64,000 nt of DNA from BP-133 sp040756995 (lineage in GTDB: Bacteria; Actinomycetota; Acidimicrobiia; IMCC26256; BP-133), in the NCBI GenBank assembly GCA_040756995.1, contig JBFLYK010000025.1, forward strand, positions 31,310-95,309, read 5' to 3'. The notes under the pieces are model-generated. The model was not told the origin of the DNA. It made no database searches and worked only from the letters and a program-made list of their open reading frames with translations. Shown in pieces: positions 18,536 through 27,409 of this stretch (position 1 is its first letter; each line of letters opens with the position of its first letter). A program made the translations under genes and the position numbers.

Positions 18536-19867
18536 TCAGCCGCAACAGGCGCTGATACCAGCAGACACCACCGTGTCAGGTTCACTGGCGTCGCGGCGGC
18601 CGGTGGCCGGTTGGCGGTCGAGGGAGCAGACACCGGTTTCGGGCAGGACGAGGTGCACCTGGCGTGCGGCGCTGTGGTCACCGGCGAGTTCGGCGACCAC
18701 GGAGCGGACCTGTTCGTAGCCGGTGGCGAGCAGGAAGTTCGGCGCCCGGCCGTAGCTCTTGGCACCGACGACGTACAGGCCGGGTTCGGGTTGGCGGAGC
18801 TCATCGACCCCGTGCGGTGGGACCGAGCCGCAGCTGTGGACGTTGGGGTCGATGAGCGGTGCCAGCGCCCGGGCGCTCTCGAGGACGGGGTCGACGTCAA
18901 GGCGGAGCTCGGAGAGGAAGCCCATGTCGGGTCGGAACCCGGTGGCGCCGACGATCTGGTCGAAGGGGCCTATCGTGCGGCCGTCTTCGTCGACGAGGAA
19001 GGTCCCGCCCTCGCTGGCCCGCACTTCGGCGGTGCGGAAACCGGTGATCAACCGGATGTCACCGCTCGAGACGAGGGCGTGCGCGTCGGCTCCGAGCCGG
19101 CCTCGCTCCGGCAGCTGGTCGTCGGCCTTGCCGCCGAACATCTGGCCGACCTGGGCCCGCCGCAGGATCCACGTCACTTCGGTTCCGGGGGTGCGACGAG
19201 CCAGGCGGGCCAGGTCACGGATGGCGTTCTGAGCGGAGTGGCCGGAACCGACCACGGCGACGCGCCGGCCGGTGTAGTGGAGGCGGTCAATGCCGTCGAC
19301 GTCAGGAATGCCGTGCACGATCCGGTCGCCGGCCCGTCCTTCGCCGACCGCGGGGCGGCCGCCGGCGCCGATCGGGTTGGGCCGCAGCCATGTCCCGGTG
19401 GCATCGATCACGGCGCGGGCCGGCGTGCGTTCGACGCCGCCGATGCTCTCGGTTGTGATCAGGAAGGGCGCTCGTTCCCGGCCGTCGGTGCGGAGCTTGT
19501 CGTATCCGGCGCGAGTGATGCCGGTCACCAGCCGGCCGGAGCGCACCCCGACGGCGATCCCGGGAACGAGGGCGAGCGGCGCCAGGTAGCGGTCGATGAA
19601 CTCGGCGCCGGTCGGGTAGTCGCCCGGTTCGGGCGCCACCCAACCATGGGCCTCGAGCAGGCGTCGCGCCGCGCCGTCGATGTTGAAGCCCCAGGGGGAG
19701 AACAGCTGCACATGCGCCCAATCCCGGACGCTGGCGGCGATGTCGTCACCAACCTCGAAAACGACGAACGGGATGCCACGTTCGTGCAGGTGGGCGGCGG
19801 CCGCCAACCCGACAGGGCCGGCGCCGATCACTGCAACCGGCAGCGCATTGGTGTCCACGGTGTCCAT
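18536..19867 (-). CDS. ArsO-like FAD/NAD(P)H flavoprotein monooxygenase
   Basis: A 443-residue two-dinucleotide-domain flavoprotein: an FAD motif VAVIGAGPVGLAAAAHL near 11, an NADPH motif VAVVGSGHSAQNAI near 205 and GATGFRPD near 325. It resembles the flavin monooxygenases of arsenic operons (ArsO type). The extreme C-terminus ends in a Cys-Cys pair (SACCG). The start at 19867 follows GAGGAG. It is divergent from a SigZ-like sigma factor that also carries a Cys-rich tail, and an ArsR-type operator sits 2 kb away. A metalloid role is inferred from this context. Confidence 0.6.
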   Translation of the reverse strand: MDTVDTNALPVAVIGAGPVGLAAAAHLHERGIPFVVFEVGDDIAASVRDWAHVQLFSPWGFNIDGAARRLLEAHGWVAPEPGDYPTGAEFIDRYLAPLALVPGIAVGVRSGRLVTGITRAGYDKLRTDGRERAPFLITTESIGGVERTPARAVIDATGTWLRPNPIGAGGRPAVGEGRAGDRIVHGIPDVDGIDRLHYTGRRVAVVGSGHSAQNAIRDLARLARRTPGTEVTWILRRAQVGQMFGGKADDQLPERGRLGADAHALVSSGDIRLITGFRTAEVRASEGGTFLVDEDGRTIGPFDQIVGATGFRPDMGFLSELRLDVDPVLESARALAPLIDPNVHSCGSVPPHGVDELRQPEPGLYVVGAKSYGRAPNFLLATGYEQVRSVVAELAGDHSAARQVHLVLPETGVCSLDRQPATGRRDASEPDTVVSAGISACCG

Positions 19868-20009
19868 GATGTGCTCCTCATTGTGGTGATTCTTGGTGCC
19901 CACTCAGACGGCACCGGTGAGCCCGGGACGCAACCCTGCCCCGTCGGGAAGAACATTGCGTCCATCGGCTGATACCGTCGTCTGAACCGGTATGGCACCG
20001 GCGGAAGCG

Positions 20010-20612
20010 ATGACGGCGAGAAACGCACTTTCGGTCGAGTCGGTCTGGGACGAGTTCGGTTCGCTGCTGCAGGCGTTTGTCCGCCGCCACGTCGCTGACC
20101 GGGATGCCGCCGACGACATCGTGGGTGACATCGTCCTGCGGATCCACCAGCACCTCGACGATCTCGCTGACCACGAGCGGCTGACCGCCTGGCTGTTCCG
20201 GATCGCCCGCAATGCGGTGACCGACCACTACCGGCGCACCGGACGTCGCCGCGAGCTCCTCGACGCCGACCCCGAGCCGCGCGAGGCGGCGTCGTCCGCC
20301 GACAGCTGGCTGGACGACCAGGACGCCGTCTACGCCGAGCTCGCCGGCTGCATCCGCCCGCTCGTCGAGGCGCTTCCCGCCGATTACCGGCGGGCGTTGG
20401 AGTTGACCGACTTCGAGGGCCGCACCCAGGCCGAAGCCGCCCGCCTGGAAGGCATCTCGCTGTCGGGCATGAAGTCCCGGGTCCAGCGGGGCCGGCGTCA
20501 GTTCGCCGCCCTCGTCGGTCGCTGCTGCAACATCACGACCGATGCCGGCGGTCGCCTTGTCGACTTCCAGCGCCGCGGCGACGGATGTGGAAGCTGCGAA
20601 CCCCGTTCGTAG
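20010..20612 (+). CDS. SigZ-like ECF sigma factor with Cys-rich tail
   Basis: About 200 residues. Region 2 (VRRHVADRDAADDIVGDIVLRIHQHL ... LTAWLFRIARNAVTDHYRR) and region 4 (LPADYRRALELTDFEGRTQAEAARLEGISLSGMKSRVQRGRR) match the SigZ branch of ECF factors. After the helix-turn-helix comes a tail with CC and CGSC (GRCCNITTDAGG ... GDGCGSC), which could bind a metal or metalloid. No anti-sigma gene is adjacent, so the tail may itself be the sensor. ATG 20010 follows GGCGGAAG; ATG 19992 is the alternative. Confidence 0.78.
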   Translation: MTARNALSVESVWDEFGSLLQAFVRRHVADRDAADDIVGDIVLRIHQHLDDLADHERLTAWLFRIARNAVTDHYRRTGRRRELLDADPEPREAASSADSWLDDQDAVYAELAGCIRPLVEALPADYRRALELTDFEGRTQAEAARLEGISLSGMKSRVQRGRRQFAALVGRCCNITTDAGGRLVDFQRRGDGCGSCEPRS

Positions 20613-20657
20613 CCATTGGGAGCCTCCCGGTGTGGTGGTGGGATGGTGCCACCGGGT

Positions 20658-21917
20658 TCAGACGTCGGTGAGGTCGACCGGACGGAGGTTGCGTCCATCG
20701 ACGATCTCCGGCATCAGGGCGTTGCCGCCGAGGTAGCCGGCGAGCCCGGCCACGGCGGCCAGCAGAGCGAACGGTACGGCGTAGCCGCCCGTGGCCGAGC
20801 CGAGGGAGGCGGCCCCCAACGGGGCGAGGGCGCGGGCGAGAACGACTGGACTGGCGCTGCGCCCGTTCAGGGCTCCGAACCGGGCGGTGCCGTAGAGATC
20901 GACGAGCAGCGTCACGCGCAAGAGGGTGTTGAGCCCCTGGGTCATGCCCAGGACCGGGATCGCGGCCCACACGAGCGGCTTGCCGCCGCTCAAGAGCAGC
21001 AGCACTACGCCAAACCCGGGCAGGCCCAGCGTGAGCCGGGTCAGGGTGCGACGGTCGAGCCGAGCGTGCAGCGGTGCGAACAGGAGCCGACCGGGCAGTT
21101 GCATGATGCCGAGCATCCCGCCGGCCATGGCCGCGCCACCGAGGGTCCAGCCGTGGTCGATGAGGTAGGCCACGAGCAGGACCGACGTCCCGAACGACGT
21201 CACCGAGGCGCAGGTGAAGGCGGCCGTCAAGTTCCAGAAGCGCCGATCGGTCACATGGCGGGCCACGGCCGGGTCCGGGGGCTGCGGCCGTCCGGCCGGG
21301 GCGTGGGGAAGCAGCCGGAGGTGGATGGGCAGGGTGATGGCGGCGAGGATCGCGGCCAGCAGCACAAGGGCGATCCGCCAGCCGTAGGCCGAGGCGAGCG
21401 TGCTCGTCAGCGGCTGGAACACGAAGCTCGCCGTTCCGGCGATCAGCGTGACGGCGGTGAGGGGCCGGTGGTGGTGGGGGGCGTAACGCTTGGCGATGAC
21501 GGTGAAGGCGGGCTCGTAGAGGACGAGTGCCATGGCCACCCCGATGCCGGCCCAGGCCAGGTAATAGACGGGGACGCTGCGGGCCTGCGACCAGGCGACG
21601 ACCACCACGACGGCGAAGGCCGAACCGGCACCCATGACGAGGCGCGAGCTGCCGTGATCGAGACGGCGGCCCACCGTGGTCGCCAGCAGCCCGGAGATGA
21701 CCACGGCGACGGTGAAGCCGCCGACGAGGACCGGCCGCGGCCAACCCAGCTGCCGCTGCATAGGGACGAGCAGCACCGAGAAGGCGTAATAGAGAACGCC
21801 CCAGGAGACGACCTGACCGACGGCGATGGCAGCGACGAAGCTGTCGAGCCCGCCGGACCGGGACGGTGCAGCCCCCGCCCCGGCGGGCCCCTCCGACGCC
21901 AGCTCCGTCATCAACAT
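20658..21917 (-). CDS. MFS transporter under ArsR-type operators
   Basis: About 419 residues with 12 predicted membrane helices and MFS loops (VGRRLDHGSSR, RLDRRTLTRL). The substrate is unknown. A start further upstream is possible on paper, but two ArsR-type operators occupy that DNA, so ATG 21917 (or 21911) is more likely, giving MLMTELASEG. It is convergent with the SigZ-like gene. Because of the operators and the ArsO-like neighbour, efflux of an arsenical or a similar toxicant is a reasonable inference. Confidence 0.65.
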   Translation of the reverse strand: MLMTELASEGPAGAGAAPSRSGGLDSFVAAIAVGQVVSWGVLYYAFSVLLVPMQRQLGWPRPVLVGGFTVAVVISGLLATTVGRRLDHGSSRLVMGAGSAFAVVVVVAWSQARSVPVYYLAWAGIGVAMALVLYEPAFTVIAKRYAPHHHRPLTAVTLIAGTASFVFQPLTSTLASAYGWRIALVLLAAILAAITLPIHLRLLPHAPAGRPQPPDPAVARHVTDRRFWNLTAAFTCASVTSFGTSVLLVAYLIDHGWTLGGAAMAGGMLGIMQLPGRLLFAPLHARLDRRTLTRLTLGLPGFGVVLLLLSGGKPLVWAAIPVLGMTQGLNTLLRVTLLVDLYGTARFGALNGRSASPVVLARALAPLGAASLGSATGGYAVPFALLAAVAGLAGYLGGNALMPEIVDGRNLRPVDLTDV

Positions 21918-21933
21918 ATTGATGATTGTCGAT
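21918..21933. promoter_or_regulatory. ArsR/SmtB-type operator 1
   Basis: ATTGAT-GATT-GTCGAT fits the ATYGAY-N4-RTCRAT pattern of ArsR-family sites and abuts the MFS start codon. CATCAA-CATA-TTGATG, overlapping it, is a further perfect palindrome. Confidence 0.5.
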
Positions 21934-21957
21934 GCATTGCCCGCAGCATACCGGAAC

Positions 21958-21973
21958 ATCGACGTATGTCAAT
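21958..21973. promoter_or_regulatory. ArsR/SmtB-type operator 2
   Basis: ATCGAC-GTAT-GTCAAT, an inverted copy of operator 1. Together, CATATTGA-N6-TCGATG and CATCGA-N6-TCAATATG form one large symmetric structure over 21916-21975. Confidence 0.5.
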
Positions 21974-22079
21974 ATGTCTGCGATCGCAAGATCGACGGAG
22001 GACCCGGGGGCGAAGGGGTGCGGCTGCGACCTCGTCGGCCATGCTAGTCATGATGTAACTAGCATGGTCGCGTGTCAGT
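21974..22079 (+). pseudogene. Possible 5' remnant of an arsR-like gene
   Basis: An ATG directly after operator 2 opens a frame reading MSAIARSTEDPGAKGCGCD. Actinobacterial ArsR proteins often begin with such a short arm ending in a Cys pair before the winged helix. No winged-helix sequence follows; instead the frame runs into the ABC transporter region out of frame. A truncated regulator is one explanation and chance is another. Confidence 0.22.
22039..22067. promoter_or_regulatory. 10-bp perfect inverted repeat before the ABC operon
   Basis: CCATGCTAGT and ACTAGCATGG are separated by 9 nt and end 12 nt before the first permease start. The size and position suggest an operator for the peptide-type ABC operon. 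Confidence 0.5.
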
Positions 22080-23114
22080 GTGAGGACGATGCGTCCGGGG
22101 GAAGGGGGGCGGGCCGACGTACGGCCCCGGCGGCGGTACCGGCGAGCCGTGCTGCGGTCCGTCGGGCTCTATGCCCTCACGATGATCGCGGTGGTCGTCG
22201 TCGTGTTCGCCCTGCCCCGGGCCATGCCCGGCGACCCCCTCGCCGCGCTCGACGATCCCGACAACAGCCTCTACGTCAGCGATCCGGTCGTGCGGGAGAA
22301 CGTCAGGGCCTACTACGGCCTCGACAAACCCCTCCCGGAGCAGTTCGGGGAGTACGTGCGGCGGCTGGCTCGGGGCGACCTCGGCTTCTCCATCGCCCGG
22401 AAGACACCGGTGGCGGAGCTCATCCGGGCCCACCTGCCCTGGACGCTCCTCCTCATGGGAGTCTCCATCGTCCTGGCGTCGCTGGTGAGCTTCGTGGCCG
22501 GCGTGGCCGCCACCTGGCGACGGGGGCGGATCACCGACCGGTCGTTGATGGTCGGCATGACCGTGGCCCAGGCCGTTCCCGAGTACGCCGTGGCCGCCGT
22601 GCTGCTGATCACCTTCGCCGTGGTCTTCCCCATCCTCCCCCTGGCCGGGGCCCGTACGGCGCTCGCCGACCAGGGAGGCTTCGCCGCCTGGCTCGACATC
22701 GCCGAGCACCTCGTCCTGCCCGCCGGCGCCCTCACGGTGTCGCTGCTCGGCACCAAGTTCCTGCTGGTCCGCAACACCATGATCTCGACCCTGGGCGCGG
22801 ACTACATGGTCCTGGCCCGGGCCAAAGGGCTGCCCGACCGGCTGCTGAAATACCGCCACGCCGGGCGCAACGCGCTACTCCCGTTCCTGACGGTGGTCGG
22901 GATCCAGGCCGGATATGCCGCCGGCGGCGCGGTCTTCGTCGAGTCGGTCTTCGCCTATCCGGGCATGGGGACGCTCATCCTGCGAGCCGTCGAGGCCCGG
23001 GACTACCCGGTGCTGGAGGCCACGTTCCTCGTGTTCGCCCTGATGGTGCTGGCGGTCAACCTCCTGCTGGAGTTGGTCTACGCCCGCATCGACCCCCGGG
23101 TGGGCGCCGAGTGA
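22080..23114 (+). CDS. ABC transporter permease, DppB/OppB type
   Basis: A 344-residue inner-membrane permease. The first helix (LRSVGLYALTMIAVVVVVFALPRAMPGDP) and the YYGLDKPLPEQFGEYVRRLARGDLGFS segment are characteristic of the DppB family, as is the EAA loop ARAKGLPDRLLKYRHAGRNALLP. It is the first gene of a five-part importer. GTG 22080 or ATG 22089 could start it; GAGG lies just before the ATG. The stop overlaps the next start (GTGA). Confidence 0.9.
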   Translation: MRTMRPGEGGRADVRPRRRYRRAVLRSVGLYALTMIAVVVVVFALPRAMPGDPLAALDDPDNSLYVSDPVVRENVRAYYGLDKPLPEQFGEYVRRLARGDLGFSIARKTPVAELIRAHLPWTLLLMGVSIVLASLVSFVAGVAATWRRGRITDRSLMVGMTVAQAVPEYAVAAVLLITFAVVFPILPLAGARTALADQGGFAAWLDIAEHLVLPAGALTVSLLGTKFLLVRNTMISTLGADYMVLARAKGLPDRLLKYRHAGRNALLPFLTVVGIQAGYAAGGAVFVESVFAYPGMGTLILRAVEARDYPVLEATFLVFALMVLAVNLLLELVYARIDPRVGAE

Positions 23115-23989
23115 CCGCCGAGCCGCGGCGGGGCCCGCGGTTCCCGACGATCGGGTGGTTGGGGCTGGCGGTGGTGGCCGTCTTCGCCGGCCTCGCCCTG
23201 GCCGCCCCGTGGCTGTCCGGGTACCGGACGACCGAGCTGGCCGGCCGTCCCCTCGAGCCGCCCAGCGCCGCCCACCTCCTCGGCACGAACGGGGTGGGCC
23301 AGGACGTGGCGACCCAGCTCCTGCACGGCGCCAGGGTCTCCCTCTTCGTCGCCGTCCTCGCCGGGGGCGGAACGCTGCTCATCGGCGCCTTCATCGGGAT
23401 GGTGGCCGGGTGGGCGGGAGGCGTCGTCGACGCCCTCCTGATGCGGTTCGTCGACCTCATGCTCGTCGTGCCCCGGGTGCCCCTGCTGATCGTGGTCGCC
23501 GCCTACGCCGGGCCCGGCCTGACCGTGCTCTCGGCCATCATCGCCCTCACGTCGTGGCCCCCGACGGCCCGCGTCGTGCGCTCCCAGGTCCTGTCGCTGC
23601 GCCGCCGGGCCCACATCAAGGCCGCGCTCGGCTTCGGCGGCACGCCGGGTCAGATCCTCCGCCGGCACGTCCTTCCGGAGGTCGGGCTGATCCTGGCCGC
23701 CGGCCTGGTGGGCGCGGCCGCCCGGGCCATCACGTTCGAGGCCGGCCTCGCCTTCCTCGGCCTGGGCGATCCGAGCCGGGCGAGCTGGGGTGCCATCCTC
23801 CGCGACGCCATCGACTTCGGAAGCAGCCTGTTCTTCACCGACGCCTGGAAGTGGTGGCTCCTTCCTCCCATCGTGGCCGTCAGCCTGCTGCTGCTGGGCG
23901 TCACCTTCCTCGGTGTCGGGCTCGAACAGCGGATCAACCCCCGCCTGACCCGCCACACCGCCATGCAGCCGGCAGGACGAACTCCATGA
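23111..23989 (+). CDS. ABC transporter permease, DppC/OppC type
   Basis: A 292-residue permease partner of the preceding gene. HLLGTNGVGQDVATQLLHGARVSL is the DppC signature after the first helix, and the EAA loop reads KAALGFGGTPGQILRRHVLP. The GTG start overlaps the upstream stop by four bases and its stop overlaps the ATPase start (ATGA), so translation is tightly coupled through the operon. Confidence 0.9.
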   Translation: MTAEPRRGPRFPTIGWLGLAVVAVFAGLALAAPWLSGYRTTELAGRPLEPPSAAHLLGTNGVGQDVATQLLHGARVSLFVAVLAGGGTLLIGAFIGMVAGWAGGVVDALLMRFVDLMLVVPRVPLLIVVAAYAGPGLTVLSAIIALTSWPPTARVVRSQVLSLRRRAHIKAALGFGGTPGQILRRHVLPEVGLILAAGLVGAAARAITFEAGLAFLGLGDPSRASWGAILRDAIDFGSSLFFTDAWKWWLLPPIVAVSLLLLGVTFLGVGLEQRINPRLTRHTAMQPAGRTP

Positions 23990-25752
23990 GCGACGAGCTC
24001 ACGATCACCCGGCTGCGCGTCACCTACCCCGGCCCGCCGCCCGTCCGGGCCGTCGACGACCTGTCGCTGTCGGTCGCGGCCGGGGAATGCCTCGGCATCC
24101 TCGGCGAGTCCGGATCCGGTAAATCCACCCTCGGCCGGAGCGTGTTGGGCCTGGCCGGCGAGGCCGCCGTCGAGGGCACCATCCACCTCGGCGACCTCGA
24201 TCTCACCGCGCTCGACGAGGACGGGTGGCGCGAAGTCCGGTGGCGACGGATCGCCATGGCCGTGCAATCGGCCGCGTCGCTCAACCCCGTCCTGCGGGTG
24301 GGACTGCAACTCGCCGAGCCCCAGCAGGTGCATCTCGGCCGGACCCGGGCCGCGGCCGACGCCCGCAGTGCCGAGGTGCTCGAAGACGTGGGCCTCGGCG
24401 GATGGGCCCTGGAGCGCTATCCCCGTGAGCTGTCCGGAGGGCAGCGCCGCCTCGTGCTGCTGGCCCTGGCACTGGTGTGCGACCCCGGGGTGCTGGTGCT
24501 CGACGAGCCCACCTCGGGCCTCGACCCCGCCACCCGCAACGGCGTGCTCGAAGTCCTCGGCCGCTGGCGGGCGCAGGGGGACCGGGCGCTGGTCGTCATG
24601 AGCCACGACGCCGACGCCCTCGAGATGCTCGCCGACCGGGTGGCGATCCTCTACCGGGGATGGCTGGCCGAGGTCGGCCCGGCGCCGGAGGTTCTCGACC
24701 GGCCCCGCAACCCCTACTCGTGGGCGCTGCTCAACGCCCGCCCCACCCTGGCGTCGGTGAAGGATCTGCGGGGCATCCGGGGCGACCCACCGAATCCGGC
24801 CGAGGTCGCCCCCGGTTGTCCCTTCGCCGGGCGCTGCACCCAGGAGATCGACATCTGCCGCGACGGGCGGCCACCCCTCGTCCCCCCGACCGGGGAGAAC
24901 GGTGAGCGGCTGGTGGCCTGCGTCCGGGGCGGAGTGGTGCCGGTCCTCGTCGGCCGCGACCTCCGCAAGTCGTATGCGATGCGGGGGACGTTCGGGCGCA
25001 AGGAGCGGCTCACCGCCGTCGACGCTGTCAGCGTCGAAGTCCTCGAGGGCGAGGTCGTGGGCCTGGTGGGAGCCAGCGGGGCGGGCAAGTCGACGCTGGC
25101 GTCAATGCTCGTCCGCCTCCTCGACCCCGACGAAGGCTCCGTGGAGCTCGAAGGCCGCGACCTGCTGGCCGCCACGGGACCGGCGCTCAAGGCCGCCCGG
25201 CGGCGGGTGCAGCTGCTCTTCCAGGATCCGTTCGAAGCGCTGTCGCCGCGCCTGACCGTGGCCCAGGCGGTTCGGGAGCCGCTCGAGCTGCAGGGCATCG
25301 GCGACCGCGAGGAGCAGGACCGGTGCGTCCGCACGAACCTGCGGGCCGCCCGCCTGCCGGCCGACGACGACTTCCTGGCCCGCCACACCCACGAGCTGTC
25401 GGGCGGCCAGCTGCAACGGGTGGCCCTGGCCCGGGCGTTGGTGCTCGAGCCCAAGGTGCTGGTGGCGGACGAGCCCGTCTCGATGCTCGACCCGTCCGAG
25501 CAGGCCAAGGTGCTCCAGCTGCTCAAGCAGCTCCAGGTGGAACGGGGGATGGCCATGGTGTTGGTCTCCCACGACCTCGCCTCGGTGCTGCGGGTCGCCG
25601 ACCGGGTGCTGGTGATGGCCGCCGGGCGGGTCGTGGAGGAGGGCACCGGCAGTGAGCTGCTGATGAACCCCCGGCATCCGGCCACCCGGGCTCTCCTGGC
25701 CGCCGTCGGCCGCGACTTGTTGTTCGAACTCCGGAAAACCGCGACAGGATGA
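23986..25752 (+). CDS. Fused double ATPase of peptide/nickel-type ABC importer (DppD-DppF)
   Basis: 588 residues made of two complete ABC ATPase halves. The first has Walker A GESGSGKST near 37, signature LSGGQ near 147 and Walker B VLVLDEPTSGLD. The second has Walker A GASGAGKST near 361, LSGGQ near 470 and a VLVADEPVSMLD Walker B. Between them is the oligopeptide-ABC C-terminal Cys motif (CPFAGRCTQEIDIC). Usually these are two genes; here one polypeptide supplies both. It powers the permease pair upstream. Confidence 0.92.
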   Translation: MSDELTITRLRVTYPGPPPVRAVDDLSLSVAAGECLGILGESGSGKSTLGRSVLGLAGEAAVEGTIHLGDLDLTALDEDGWREVRWRRIAMAVQSAASLNPVLRVGLQLAEPQQVHLGRTRAAADARSAEVLEDVGLGGWALERYPRELSGGQRRLVLLALALVCDPGVLVLDEPTSGLDPATRNGVLEVLGRWRAQGDRALVVMSHDADALEMLADRVAILYRGWLAEVGPAPEVLDRPRNPYSWALLNARPTLASVKDLRGIRGDPPNPAEVAPGCPFAGRCTQEIDICRDGRPPLVPPTGENGERLVACVRGGVVPVLVGRDLRKSYAMRGTFGRKERLTAVDAVSVEVLEGEVVGLVGASGAGKSTLASMLVRLLDPDEGSVELEGRDLLAATGPALKAARRRVQLLFQDPFEALSPRLTVAQAVREPLELQGIGDREEQDRCVRTNLRAARLPADDDFLARHTHELSGGQLQRVALARALVLEPKVLVADEPVSMLDPSEQAKVLQLLKQLQVERGMAMVLVSHDLASVLRVADRVLVMAAGRVVEEGTGSELLMNPRHPATRALLAAVGRDLLFELRKTATG

Positions 25753-25756
25753 GCCC

Positions 25757-27409
25757 ATGAACGCGCGAATCGGTGCCCTCCTCGCCGCCTGCGTGGTGCT
25801 GGCGGCCGGTTGCGCCTCGGATGGCGACGACCGGACCGGGTCCCCGGGCCGGACCACCCACCCGGCGAGCATCGCCCGGCTGCGCCTGTCCGGCGGGGAC
25901 TACGGCTACCCGTCGCCCTTCGGTTACGTGCGAGGCGGCGGGCTGATCCTGGCCACCTACATCTTCGACACGCTGCTCTGGGAGGACTCGACCGGCGAGC
26001 CGATCCCCTGGTTGGCCCGGGAGTGGTCGCGCTCCCCCGACGGTCTGGAGTGGCGCTTCACCTTGCGGGACAACGCGAAGTGGCAGGACGGCCGACCCGT
26101 CACCCCCGAGGACGTGAAGTTCAGCTTCGACTACGTGACCACCGGCCCGGCGGCGAACGTGAGCCGGCTGGCCGCCAGCCTCGACCTCAAAGAGGTCGTC
26201 GTCGAGCCGCCCAACGTCGTCGTGGTCCGCCTCAACAAGCCCACGGCCGTCTTCGAAGAGGACGTCGCCATGCGGCTCTTCATCATTCCCCGCCACATCT
26301 GGTCGACGGTCACGGATCCGGTCAAGTTCCGGGAGCCCGGCGCGGTCATGGGCTCAGGGCCCTACAAGCTGGAGTCGGTCGACGAGGCCGCCGGCACCTA
26401 CCTGTACACCGCCAACGAGTCGTTCTTCCTCGGAGCTCCGTACGTGAAACGCCTGGAGCTCGTCCCGGCGCCCGATGAGCTGCTCGCCCTCCAGCGGGAC
26501 GAGATCGACGCCGGCGAACTGCAGGACGAGTCGGCGCCCGAAGCGCAGATCAAGGCGTTCGAGTCGAATCCCCGCTACACCAAGCTCGAGGGCCCGCTCG
26601 ACTGGCTGCTGGCCCTCCACTTCAACGTCGCCAAGGGCTTTCCCTACGACCGCAAGGAGTTCCGCCGGGCCATCGCCTATGCCCTCGACCGCAAGGACAT
26701 GGTGGACCGCCTCCTCCAGGGCCGGGGGGCGCCGGGCACCGTCGGAGGGCTCAGCCCCGACCATCCGCTCCTGGCCCCCGACCTGCCCACCTACGACCGG
26801 GACGTCCCCCGGGCCAGGAGCATGCTCGACGGGCTCGGGCTGAAAGACGGCAACGGCGACGGGCTCCGCGAGCTCCCCGGCGGTGCGCCGTTCGTCCAGG
26901 AACTCCAGGCCAACCAGCGGTTCACCTCCAAGTCGGCCGAGCTGGTGAAGGAGTACCTGCGCGAGGTGGGGATCGACGTCCGCGTCCAGATCCTCGACAA
27001 AGCCACGGCGGACGAGAGCGCCGGCAAGGGCAACTACACCATGGCCCTGATCGGCTACGGCGGCATGACCGGCGACCCCGACCAGAACCTGCGGTCGCGC
27101 TACGCCGCATCCCCGAAGAGCACCTCGTTCACCCGGGCCATCGGCTACAGCAATCCGGCGGTCACCGACCTCGCCAACCGCCAGCTCACGACGCTCGACC
27201 GCGAACAGCGCAAGACCCTGGTCCACCAGATCCAGCGTCTGGTCGCCGAAGACCTGCCCATCATCCCGCTCTACTCCCCCCGCCGGATGACGTTCTACAA
27301 GACGGGGATCTTCGACAACTGGTACTACACGCCGGGCTGCACCCCCTGCCAAGGCACCCGCAACAAGCACATGTTGGTGACCGGACAGCGCGTGGGGCTG
27401 CCCGCCTGA
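25757..27409 (+). CDS. Substrate-binding lipoprotein of the ABC importer (SBP_bac_5)
   Basis: A 550-residue lipoprotein: signal peptide with lipobox LAAGC, modified Cys19. SBP_bac_5 landmarks are present: WRFTLRDNAKWQDGRPVTPEDVKFSFDY, FPYDRKEFRRAIAYALDRKDMVDRLLQG and DNWYYTPGC near the end. The ligand could be peptides, nickel chelates or sugars. It starts 4 nt after the ATPase stop, so it is the last gene of the operon. Its TGA touches the stop of the convergent propeller gene. Confidence 0.9.
   Translation: MNARIGALLAACVVLAAGCASDGDDRTGSPGRTTHPASIARLRLSGGDYGYPSPFGYVRGGGLILATYIFDTLLWEDSTGEPIPWLAREWSRSPDGLEWRFTLRDNAKWQDGRPVTPEDVKFSFDYVTTGPAANVSRLAASLDLKEVVVEPPNVVVVRLNKPTAVFEEDVAMRLFIIPRHIWSTVTDPVKFREPGAVMGSGPYKLESVDEAAGTYLYTANESFFLGAPYVKRLELVPAPDELLALQRDEIDAGELQDESAPEAQIKAFESNPRYTKLEGPLDWLLALHFNVAKGFPYDRKEFRRAIAYALDRKDMVDRLLQGRGAPGTVGGLSPDHPLLAPDLPTYDRDVPRARSMLDGLGLKDGNGDGLRELPGGAPFVQELQANQRFTSKSAELVKEYLREVGIDVRVQILDKATADESAGKGNYTMALIGYGGMTGDPDQNLRSRYAASPKSTSFTRAIGYSNPAVTDLANRQLTTLDREQRKTLVHQIQRLVAEDLPIIPLYSPRRMTFYKTGIFDNWYYTPGCTPCQGTRNKHMLVTGQRVGLPA

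Noticed and set aside
18440..19972. Long plus-strand open frame opposite the flavoprotein
   Set aside because: It is antisense to a gene with clear FAD and NADPH motifs, has no ribosome site or family resemblance, and is explained by high GC content.
19956..20700. 12-bp direct repeat TTGCGTCCATCG at 19956 and 20689 flanking the sigma gene
   Set aside because: The second copy is inside the MFS coding region and encodes part of its normal end, so chance is likely.
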